Made by a program: the position numbers and the translations under genes. Below, piece by piece: positions 35,069 through 41,735 of a stretch of DNA of 41,735 nucleotides (position 1 is its first letter; each line of letters opens with the position of its first letter). This stretch comes from Cerasicoccus maritimus (GTDB lineage: Bacteria; Verrucomicrobiota; Verrucomicrobiia; Opitutales; Cerasicoccaceae), in assembly GCA_031296935.1 (NCBI GenBank), contig JAVDPD010000038.1, forward strand, positions 1-41,735, given 5' to 3'. The notes below the pieces were generated by a model. The model was not told the origin of the DNA. It saw only the letters and a list, made by a program, of their open reading frames with translations, and ran no database searches.

Positions 35069-36132
35069 CGCAGTGACTGATGTGCCAAAGATACGGGTGG
35101 ACCGACTTTGTGGACAGAGTTGCCCGGAGTCCAACTGGGAAAGATTAAGTGGGTAATGGGGTGGACGGGGACGCCCTTGTCGTTCTGTTCAATCAGCGAT
35201 GCCAGCAGGCGCATGGCTTGCGCTCCAACGGACTGCTTGTCTATGACGATGTGCCCGATCTCGGTGAAGTCACTGTGTTGATATGGCGATGCAATGCCGA
35301 TTGATTCTTTGCCAATGAACTCAGGGTCTTGCAACCGGTTAATCACCGTGGGCGTTAACGCAATGACGGCATCTGGGTTTTCTTTTTTAAGCCAGGTGGC
35401 CAGAGTCTTATCGCTAAAGTCAACTTCGATCAGCGGCTTCAGGCATGACTTTCGGTAGGGCAGTTTGTGTTGAGAAGAAAAATACGCGGCGGTGTAGAGG
35501 TTGTTGACCCGCTCATCGGTGTGCGGGTCTGAGATGAAGCCGATCCTGCGATAGCCAAGTTGACAGAGTTCTGCAAAGACCCTCTGAACGGCCGCGTAAA
35601 CGTCGGTTGAAATCGTATGCAGCCGTGGCGACTCGAGTGAGAAAAAGAGTTGGACGCTGGAAAAAAGCTCCCACTTCAAATCGAGCGTGGTGTGCGGCGA
35701 CTGCTGTGGTCCAACGATCAAGCCCTCAATGCCGCGAGCTGAGAGAATGTTGGAAATGCGGTCGAGATTGTATTCAAGCTCCGGTGATTTGAGCCAGAAT
35801 TCTTCCAACTTATAACCCAATTGTTTGGCGGTGGCTTGGGCTCCTTCAAAGAGATCCCGGTGGTGGGGATTCAGTTGTGAAATGTGCGCGTGGTCGTGGT
35901 TGTTCAGGTAGGCGATGATACCTGAAAACTGACGGCCCGAACGCTGGTGCCGATAGTTGACGAGGGCGCTCAAAGCAGGGTCTTTGGTAAAGCCCATCTC
36001 TTTGGCTATCTTTAAGATTTTTTCTCTGGTTTCTTCAGAAACTCTTTTGGAGTCGCGTAAGGCCAGAGAAACTGCCATCACACTAACGCCTGCTCTACGC
36101 GCGATGTCGCGCATGGATACTCGCTTCTTCAT
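35065..36132 (-). CDS. LacI-family transcriptional regulator of the locus
   Basis: 355 residues. The N-terminal helix-turn-helix (SMRDIARRAGVSVMAVSLALRD, about residues 6-27) with the hinge helix is followed by a periplasmic-binding-protein-like sensor domain (about 70-335; GYRRIGFISD, LPYRKSC, NPDAVIALTP). It normally represses until a sugar derived from the polysaccharide binds. It lies 14 bp downstream of the dehydrogenase gene on the same strand, so it is probably co-transcribed with it from the promoter near 37238. That operator would make it autoregulated. It is the only specific DNA-binding regulator in the locus and the natural candidate for the repeated 14-bp sites. Confidence 0.92.
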   Translation of the reverse strand: MKKRVSMRDIARRAGVSVMAVSLALRDSKRVSEETREKILKIAKEMGFTKDPALSALVNYRHQRSGRQFSGIIAYLNNHDHAHISQLNPHHRDLFEGAQATAKQLGYKLEEFWLKSPELEYNLDRISNILSARGIEGLIVGPQQSPHTTLDLKWELFSSVQLFFSLESPRLHTISTDVYAAVQRVFAELCQLGYRRIGFISDPHTDERVNNLYTAAYFSSQHKLPYRKSCLKPLIEVDFSDKTLATWLKKENPDAVIALTPTVINRLQDPEFIGKESIGIASPYQHSDFTEIGHIVIDKQSVGAQAMRLLASLIEQNDKGVPVHPITHLIFPSWTPGNSVHKVGPPVSLAHQSLR

Positions 36133-36146
36133 TCAGTCATCGAGTA

Positions 36147-37196
36147 TCAGGTCATTCGCTCATATTGTTCAATAGTAATCTCGTTGGTCAGTGGGGCTTG
36201 GCTGAGGTATGCATCGATGTTCTTCAGCGCAAGCACGCCGGCATTGCGGTGCGACTTTACGTTGTTCCCGCCCAGGTGTGGTGTGCCGATCATGCCGCGT
36301 AAGCCGCGAAGCGGGGAATCCTCAGGCAGCGGTTCTGTTTGGTAGACATCCAACCCGGCGCGGAGGCGCCTTTCACTGATTGCATTGGCCAAGGCGAATT
36401 CATCCACCAGCTCACCGCGTCCGACATTGATGAACACGGCATCGACAGGCAGCATTTGGATGCGTCTGCGGTCGACCACGCCGACGGTTTCCGGCGTAAG
36501 CGCGCAGCATTCGAAAAAGACTTCGCTGGTATGGAATAATTCATCGATGTCTGCTACGCGGCGAACGTTGTTTTCGAGAAACGCGGATGGCTCGGCGTAT
36601 GGATCATAAGCGCTGATCTCGGCTTCGTATGGCTGGAGGAACTTTGCCAGGGATGCGCCGACTTGCCCCATGCCATGGATGCCGATTTTTGCGCCGATGA
36701 AGCTCTTTTGAGGTGGCGACTTTGGATCCCTCCAGCCTTTCTCGTAGTGCAGAGAGTTTGTGTGGTAGCCGACATTTCTCAAGGCGGCAAGCGCCAGCAT
36801 GATGGCGGATTCTGCCACGGTCTTCGCGACCGTATTGCCCCAGTTTGTGACTTTCATTCCAAGTTCAAGATGGCGCTTGTCGACTTGGTGGCGAACGGAT
36901 CCGCAGATGTGGCAGTAGATCGAGGCAGGCGGCTTCCCGTTGATGATGGGTAAGCGTGGCGTCGACCAGGCGCCGAGAATGATTTCAGGTTGTACGTCCT
37001 GAATAATGGCTTCGAGCTCACGCTCGGTTGAGCCCTTGACCCAAGTGTATAAGCGCGGATCGGGAAAGATGCGACTCAAGCTTTGCTGGCCATAAAAATG
37101 GTCTAGTTCCTTCTCGGTTAGTAGAATCAGTGTATGTGCATTAGCTCGCTTGGCACCTTTGTGCTTCGCCTCTGTGTGATGAGATAACATTAACAC
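36147..37196 (-). CDS. D-isomer-specific 2-hydroxyacid dehydrogenase
   Basis: 349-residue cytoplasmic NAD(P)-dependent oxidoreductase. The Rossmann motif GIHGMGQVG (about 176-184) and the family's catalytic Arg (NVGRGELVDE), Glu (DVYQTEPLPEDSP) and His (GTPHLGG) are present, so it should be active. Family members interconvert 2-keto and D-2-hydroxy acids (glyoxylate, hydroxypyruvate, phosphoglycerate). In a lyase locus a keto acid derived from unsaturated uronates is the plausible substrate. The N-terminus before ANAHTLILL is unusually long and polar, so a later start is possible. It is the first gene of the pair with lacI, divergent from the symporter. Confidence 0.88.
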   Translation of the reverse strand: MLMLSHHTEAKHKGAKRANAHTLILLTEKELDHFYGQQSLSRIFPDPRLYTWVKGSTERELEAIIQDVQPEIILGAWSTPRLPIINGKPPASIYCHICGSVRHQVDKRHLELGMKVTNWGNTVAKTVAESAIMLALAALRNVGYHTNSLHYEKGWRDPKSPPQKSFIGAKIGIHGMGQVGASLAKFLQPYEAEISAYDPYAEPSAFLENNVRRVADIDELFHTSEVFFECCALTPETVGVVDRRRIQMLPVDAVFINVGRGELVDEFALANAISERRLRAGLDVYQTEPLPEDSPLRGLRGMIGTPHLGGNNVKSHRNAGVLALKNIDAYLSQAPLTNEITIEQYERMT

Positions 37197-37237
37197 CTAT
37201 GGAAGCATTTGCCAGAGGCTAAACAAGGCACCTGATG

Positions 37238-37251
37238 GTGTAACTGTAAAC
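37238..37251 (-). promoter_or_regulatory. LacI-type operator candidate, site 6 (two mismatches)
   Basis: Minus strand GTTTACAGTTACAC, 41 bp upstream of the dehydrogenase-lacI pair and sense to it. It implies autoregulation. Confidence 0.55.
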
Positions 37252-37336
37252 CTGCTGGAGGTGTTTTTCTTGCGGTCGGTATTGAGGCGTATTTTTGGAA
37301 TAGTGCTTTTGCTGTTTTAGTTCGTTTACGTCAGGG

Positions 37337-37350
37337 ATTTACAGTTAAAC
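37337..37350 (+). promoter_or_regulatory. LacI-type operator candidate, site 7 (two mismatches)
   Basis: ATTTACAGTTAAAC, 118 bp upstream of the symporter start and sense to it. Confidence 0.55.
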
Positions 37351-37468
37351 ACCCGCATGGTTTGTTTTGCCCGATCCTGAGCTCATCCTTACTGTTTTAC
37401 TTATACATGAATCATGTTTGCATCGAGCTGTTGGCTGCGAGCGCGACCCGACTTTTGCTTTGCCCCTT

Positions 37469-39229
37469 ATGGATACTCCTTCAATTCACACCATCGATTA
37501 CATTACGATAGTTGTTTATTTGCTACTGATGATGGGAGTCGGTTGGGCTTTTAAAAACTTCAATAAGGGCATTAGCGATTACTTCAAGGGCGGCAGTCGA
37601 GGCACCTGGTGGCTGGTTGGAATGAGCATGTTCATGGGCACGTTTAGCGCCTGGACTTTTACGGGCGCGGCCGGCGTGGCTTACCAGGCTGGTTGGTCTG
37701 CTTCGATTATTTTTCTGTCTACTGCGACTGGCTATCTTCTGAACTTTATCTGCACCGGGCCTTGGTTTCGCCAGATCCGTGTAACGACTGGCCCCGAGGT
37801 TCTCAGGATGCGTTATGGCAATGGTACACAGCAATATTACGCCTGGATCAGTATCGTGACCGGGTTGCTTTATGCCGGGTTGCATTTATATGGGCTATCG
37901 ATCTTTTGCTCTGCGGTTTTTGGTCTGCCGGTGGAGGGCGTGATCATCGTTATCGGCATTGCGGTTTTGTTTTACGCGACAACCGGTGGTAGTTGGGCGG
38001 TGATGGCCACAGACTTTTTGCAAAGCTTAATCCTGCTGCCGATCACCATACTGGTCGCCTGGCTTGCTTATCGGGCCATCGGCGGCTTTGGCGAATTGCA
38101 AGCAGCGGTTGTTGCGCAGGGGCTGAGTGAAGATTTTAAGATCGTCAATAGCCCGGGTGAATTTGCCGCTGGCGCATTTACCTGGGGCTGGGTCGCGGCG
38201 ATGTTCACGAAGAACGTCATTGCATGGAACACCCTTGGATCGGCTACGCGATTCTTTGCTTTGAAGGATGGTCGTGATGCGCGCAAGGCGTCGTTGCTCT
38301 GTGTTGTGCTCATGTTGATGGGCGCTGGGATTTGGTTCCTGCCGCCGATGGTTGCGCGACTGTTGTATTCAGATCAAATCGAAGCCATTGAGCTTGGTAA
38401 AAGTGCGGAGGCTGCCTACGCCATAGTTAGCATGAATTTGCTGCCCCCGGGCTTGATGGGCTTGGTCGTGGTTGCTATGTTTACGGCGACGATGAGTTCG
38501 ATGGACACGGGGCTCAATCGCAATGCAGCAATTATCGTTAAGGATGTTTATCCGGCGTTTTGCCGATTGCTTTCCAAGACGCCTCGTTCTGATGAAGAGT
38601 TGCTCAAGGCGAGCCGAATCGTCAGTCTTCTGCTGGGGATTGGAATTATTTTGCTGAGTCTTTACTATTCGAAACGAGCTGGGGCTGGCGTCTTTGAAAT
38701 CATGCTGTCAATCGGCGCTTATCTCTCCTTGCCATTGTCAGTTCCCACTTTGCTCGGTTTGTTTTTTAAGCGAGTGCCTGGCTGGGCTGCGGTTTTCTCA
38801 TCTCTATCAGCTTTTTGCGCTTCGGTGTATTTGGGGATTTCACCGCAATGGGGCGCACCCAAGGTGGATTTTCAAGTTACCGTGCTCATTGTCTTAACGG
38901 TAGGCACGATCGCATTTTTCGTCAGTGGATTCTGGTGGCCCAAGGTGAGTGATGCATATCGCGAGAGGGTGAATGCTTTTTTCAAGAACATGTATACGCC
39001 CGTGGACTTTGAAAAGGAAGTTGGCGACGCCAATGACTCGCATCAATTGCGACTTATCGGGAAGATCGCCGTTATTGTGGCTGCACTTGTTTTGCTGCTG
39101 ATTCCTTTTCCTGAGACGTGGGCCGACAAGGTAGAAGTACTATTTGTCAGTGGCTTTCTGTTCCTGGTTGGCGGGCTCATGTGGCTCAGTGGCGTTCGGG
39201 CAGACCGCGCAAAATCAAAGTCTTTATAA
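37469..39229 (+). CDS. Sodium:solute symporter (SSS family)
   Basis: 586-residue inner-membrane transporter with about 14 helices, the length and layout of the SSS/SGLT family (LeuT fold). Helix 1 begins at DYITIVVYLLLMMGVGWAF, and GGSRGTWWLVGMSMFMGTFSAWTFTGAAGVAYQAGW is the conserved region around helix 2. FTATMSSMDTGLNRNAAIIVKD, in helix 8, carries the Ser residues typical of the Na2 site. The start at 37469 is preferred: the frame is open for 34 codons upstream but lacks sense. It likely imports the mono- or oligosaccharide products released by the lyases. The sulfatase gene begins 2 bp after its stop, so both are one operon. Confidence 0.92.
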   Translation: MDTPSIHTIDYITIVVYLLLMMGVGWAFKNFNKGISDYFKGGSRGTWWLVGMSMFMGTFSAWTFTGAAGVAYQAGWSASIIFLSTATGYLLNFICTGPWFRQIRVTTGPEVLRMRYGNGTQQYYAWISIVTGLLYAGLHLYGLSIFCSAVFGLPVEGVIIVIGIAVLFYATTGGSWAVMATDFLQSLILLPITILVAWLAYRAIGGFGELQAAVVAQGLSEDFKIVNSPGEFAAGAFTWGWVAAMFTKNVIAWNTLGSATRFFALKDGRDARKASLLCVVLMLMGAGIWFLPPMVARLLYSDQIEAIELGKSAEAAYAIVSMNLLPPGLMGLVVVAMFTATMSSMDTGLNRNAAIIVKDVYPAFCRLLSKTPRSDEELLKASRIVSLLLGIGIILLSLYYSKRAGAGVFEIMLSIGAYLSLPLSVPTLLGLFFKRVPGWAAVFSSLSAFCASVYLGISPQWGAPKVDFQVTVLIVLTVGTIAFFVSGFWWPKVSDAYRERVNAFFKNMYTPVDFEKEVGDANDSHQLRLIGKIAVIVAALVLLLIPFPETWADKVEVLFVSGFLFLVGGLMWLSGVRADRAKSKSL

Positions 39230-39231
39230 CA

Positions 39232-40710
39232 ATGGCCACGAGTCCACAGCGCGATTATGTCTTTATCCTGTGCGACCAGCTCAGGGCTGACTTTCTACGT
39301 TGCTATGGGTGTGACGCTATCGATACGCCCAATCTTGATTGGTTGGCGAGCGAGAGCGTGGTCTACGAAAATGCCGTTTCGACGTGCCCGCTTTGTGTGC
39401 CAGCGCGGGCTGCAATGCTCACGGGGATGACGCCGCTGCAATCGGGAGTCATTAGTAACGAGCATTGGCTGCGACCGGACCGAGTAGAGATGGGCTACCG
39501 AACCTGGCCCGAGCTGTTGTTGGAGCAAGGTTATCATACGGCGGCAGTGGGTAAAATGCATTTTCATCCGTTTGAATCTTCAGAAGGGTTTGCAGAGCGT
39601 ATCATTGCTGAGGATAAACGTTGGCCGTTGATTGATGATGATTACATGGGCTTTCTCCGCAAGAATGGAGTTGGCCCTGATAAGTTTAACGCCATTGATT
39701 TGCCGGATTACGTTAAGCAAAAAGGCGCGGTCCACTTCCCGCATGATATATCACTGACGCCGGACCGCTTTGTCGCCGAAGAGGCTGTGCGGTTGATTCA
39801 GCGACAACCTACCGAGCAGCCATTGGCGTTGATGGTTGGTTTTCCCGGGCCGCATTGTCCCTACGATCCCGTGCCGGAATTACTGGAGCATGTGGCGCCG
39901 GAGAAGTTGCCGCAACTCTGCCCGCGTTCGCTTTGCCAATCGGATGCGGCGCTCGAAATGCACGCGAGGTTCATTAAAGGGTACAAGGGATACTGGCATC
40001 AGCTGGATTATACCGATTTCACGGAAGCAGATAAGCTGCGCATTCGACATCACTACGCGGCGCTCATTGCCCAAATTGATGATGAAGTCGGGCGCGTGTT
40101 GAATGCCCTGCGCCAGGCGGGGCGCCTTGACTCGAGCGTGATTATCTTTACCAGCGATCATGGCGATCATGTGGGTGATCAGGAACGGGTGGGCAAGGGC
40201 ACATTTTACGAACCGTCTGTGCATGTTCCGCTGCTGATGCGGTGGCCTCAAGCTGAAGGGGGAGGGCAGCGCATCTCGACGCCGGTCGCCTTGCAGTCGG
40301 CGCCAGCGACCATTCTGCAAGATGCCTGCGGGAAACTTCCTGATTGGTGGGCCTATCCAAGCCTCCCGCGTGGGGATGTTGCAGGGGAGGTCGATCCGGT
40401 TTTCGGATACATGGAAGACGGCTGCATGGTTCGGACTGGGCAATGGAAACTTTGCCGCTATGCCACAGGCTTTTGTGAGCTATTCGATATGGTGGCCGAT
40501 CCGCACGAAGCGGAAAACCTTTATGATTCCGAAGATCACTACGGAGAGCGAATGAAGCTGGAAGGTCTGCTCTTGGATTGGGTTACGTGCAATGCGAACT
40601 CGGGTCAATTGGCTGAGCGGATTGATAGTCCTGAGCCCTTATGCCGCTCCCACGCCTTTGCGACTCGTGGTTGGAAACGCATTTATCCAAACCCCGGCTA
40701 TTCCAAGTGA
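39232..40710 (+). CDS. Sulfatase (formylglycine type), no signal peptide
   Basis: 492-residue type I sulfatase. TCPLCVPARAAML contains C-x-P-x-R (Cys55-Arg59), the cysteine converted to formylglycine, and the C-terminal metal motif SDHGDHVGD is intact. The start CDQLRADFLRCYG is like that of choline-sulfatase and related alkaline-phosphatase-fold enzymes. It has no signal peptide, so it should act on imported sulfated sugars in the cytoplasm, unlike most sulfatases of this phylum. No maturation enzyme is in the window. It follows the symporter by 2 bp, which couples uptake and desulfation. Phosphonate monoester hydrolase activity is an alternative in this subfamily. Confidence 0.88.
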   Translation: MATSPQRDYVFILCDQLRADFLRCYGCDAIDTPNLDWLASESVVYENAVSTCPLCVPARAAMLTGMTPLQSGVISNEHWLRPDRVEMGYRTWPELLLEQGYHTAAVGKMHFHPFESSEGFAERIIAEDKRWPLIDDDYMGFLRKNGVGPDKFNAIDLPDYVKQKGAVHFPHDISLTPDRFVAEEAVRLIQRQPTEQPLALMVGFPGPHCPYDPVPELLEHVAPEKLPQLCPRSLCQSDAALEMHARFIKGYKGYWHQLDYTDFTEADKLRIRHHYAALIAQIDDEVGRVLNALRQAGRLDSSVIIFTSDHGDHVGDQERVGKGTFYEPSVHVPLLMRWPQAEGGGQRISTPVALQSAPATILQDACGKLPDWWAYPSLPRGDVAGEVDPVFGYMEDGCMVRTGQWKLCRYATGFCELFDMVADPHEAENLYDSEDHYGERMKLEGLLLDWVTCNANSGQLAERIDSPEPLCRSHAFATRGWKRIYPNPGYSK

Positions 40711-40742
40711 TTATAAGATACCCCCCAATTGATTCAGTTGAG

Positions 40743-41609
40743 ATGAAAGAACCGGTGAATTTAGCACAGCAAGCAAAGCAAACCCACAAAAGAATTTATG
40801 ATGTTAAGTGGGCCTATTCTTCAATGGGGATGCCCGAGGCAGACCTGGCAACATTACTCAATGTTGCGGAAGGTTGGGGCATTGAAGAACTCGAGTTGCG
40901 GACCTTGGAAGATTCCATTGATCTGCCGGATGTATTAGCCAAACGCTTTCAGTCACCCATTGAATTTGCTAGCTACTTGGAGCGCTCTTCATCGGTAGAG
41001 GTGTCCGTGCTTTCTGGCAGTTTACGGCTTGCGAAAAACGTCGGAAAGGATCGCGCCGATTTTCTGGCTTATGTCCCTTGGGCTGAAGCTGCCGGTGTAA
41101 AGTGGTTACGCGCATTCGACTTCGTCGGCCCCTATGCGCCCTGGACAGAGGAGATGTTTGAGCAGGCGGTTGATACCCTGCGTTGGTGGAAGATGGAAAA
41201 GGAGAAGCATGGCTGGTCGGTGGAAATACTCGTTGAGGGGCACCATCGCATGTTTTATCCGGATATGTATTATCGAGTCGGCGCAGCATTAGGTTGGAAC
41301 CCGCCGCTGTTGTATGACCTGGGGCATGCTCTCAGTGAATTAGGCAATGAAGGGGCGCTTGCGACCTACCAAGAGCTGCGGCACCACATCCCAAGAGTCC
41401 ACCTGAAAGACCCGGCAGTTGTTGTTCCAGGGGGCATGAAGCACAGCATTCCAGGGCAGGGGACTGGGAACTTGGAGGAGTTGATGGACGCTTTTGTGGC
41501 CCAGGGAACTCCGCCGGTTGTAACACTCGAATGGGAGCGCCAGTGGGAAAAGCGACTCCCGGAATTAAGCGTAGCGTTTGAAGCCTTGCGCGCGAAACAC
41601 TGGCTATAG
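40743..41609 (+). CDS. TIM-barrel sugar phosphate isomerase/epimerase
   Basis: 288-residue cytoplasmic protein of the xylose-isomerase-like TIM-barrel (AP endonuclease 2) superfamily. Metal ligands appear in the expected order: Glu in EILVEGHH, Asp/His in LYDLGHAL, His in PRVHLKDP and Glu in VTLEWERQW. Members isomerise or epimerise keto/aldo sugars, often in uronate or inositol pathways. The start at 40743 is chosen because the upstream open frame overlaps the end of the sulfatase gene. The gap after the sulfatase is 32 bp, so it is probably the last gene of the symporter operon. An IS element begins 10 bp after its stop. Confidence 0.82.
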   Translation: MKEPVNLAQQAKQTHKRIYDVKWAYSSMGMPEADLATLLNVAEGWGIEELELRTLEDSIDLPDVLAKRFQSPIEFASYLERSSSVEVSVLSGSLRLAKNVGKDRADFLAYVPWAEAAGVKWLRAFDFVGPYAPWTEEMFEQAVDTLRWWKMEKEKHGWSVEILVEGHHRMFYPDMYYRVGAALGWNPPLLYDLGHALSELGNEGALATYQELRHHIPRVHLKDPAVVVPGGMKHSIPGQGTGNLEELMDAFVAQGTPPVVTLEWERQWEKRLPELSVAFEALRAKHWL

Positions 41610-41619
41610 CGGTTTGTTA

Positions 41620-41735
41620 GAGGGCGTCTAAAAAGTCGTTTCACCACAAAAAAGCTGCACATTGCTTTACCAGTGTGAGATAGACTTGGGATGCGAGAGA
41701 GATACCCAAGTGATTTAACCGACAGTGAATGGTCC
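41620..41735 (+). mobile_element. IS5-family insertion sequence, left end (runs off window)
   Basis: It begins with the 18-bp terminal repeat GAGGGCGTCTAAAAAGTC (41620-41637), preceded by the target TTA (41617-41619). The same repeat bounds the MITE at 8773. The transposase starts 53 bp inside it. The right end is outside the window. Confidence 0.88.
41691..41735 (+). CDS. IS5-family transposase, first 15 codons (partial)
   Basis: The frame starts MRERYPSDLTDSEWS. RYPSDLTDxEW is the hallmark N-terminus of IS5-family (IS427/IS1031-like, DUF4096) transposases. The gene is cut by the window edge, so integrity and any frameshift cannot be judged. Confidence 0.85.
   Translation, partial: MRERYPSDLTDSEWS

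Overview
The window looks like chromosomal DNA of a marine Verrucomicrobiota bacterium, probably of the Opitutae/Puniceicoccales type. This is inferred from a PEP-CTERM protein, a large PilX/Verru_Chthon-like pilin protein, a sulfatase plus heparinase-type lyase set with no SusC/SusD pair, and an ovothiol synthase. No rRNA or species marker is present, so the placement is provisional.

Layout. 1-7.2 kb is housekeeping: a divergent adenylosuccinate synthetase, a zinc-ribbon membrane metalloprotease-like protein, a small PLDc_N-type membrane protein, a metallophosphoesterase, a ClpX-like unfoldase without the zinc domain, an HU/IHF protein, an orphan ParA and tRNA-Cys. 7.5-11.3 kb holds galactokinase and a PAS-rich hybrid histidine kinase, separated by a 161-bp MITE. 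11.3-12.7 kb has a possible small RNA with a strong terminator, tRNA-Pro and two ExbD/TolR genes. 12.8-19.1 kb is a complete tripartite RND efflux operon (adaptor, pump, TolC-type factor) behind a recognisable promoter and palindromes. 19.3-23.2 kb carries a GYF_2 membrane protein, a stand-alone N-terminal half of a CcoI/FixI copper ATPase, and OvoA. 23.35-24.75 kb is a decayed island: tRNA-Lys, a twice-frameshifted tyrosine recombinase, a Fic fragment and unassignable relic DNA.

24.76-41.6 kb is a polysaccharide-degradation locus: a PEP-CTERM protein, a secreted polysaccharide lyase with a C-terminal DNRLRE/CBM96-like module, a secreted jelly-roll-like protein, a small exported protein, a 1045-residue pilin-like protein, a DUF4962/heparinase II-III lyase, a LacI regulator, a D-2-hydroxyacid dehydrogenase, an SSS sodium:solute symporter, a cytoplasmic-looking sulfatase and a TIM-barrel sugar isomerase/epimerase. 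The likely logic is extracellular lyase cleavage of a uronate-containing, possibly sulfated, polysaccharide, symport of the small products, intracellular desulfation, then isomerisation and oxidoreduction. The substrate itself cannot be read from the sequence.

The strongest unlisted signal is a 14-bp near-palindrome, GTTTACAGTTAAAT. It occurs seven times (four exact copies), always between genes, only inside this locus, and always in the same orientation relative to the gene it precedes. It is probably the operator of the LacI protein encoded in the locus and defines a local regulon that includes the pilin-like and PEP-CTERM genes. The second notable signal is the MITE at 8.77-8.93 kb: its 18-bp terminal repeats and TTA target are identical to the left end of an IS5-family element that begins at 41620 and runs off the window.
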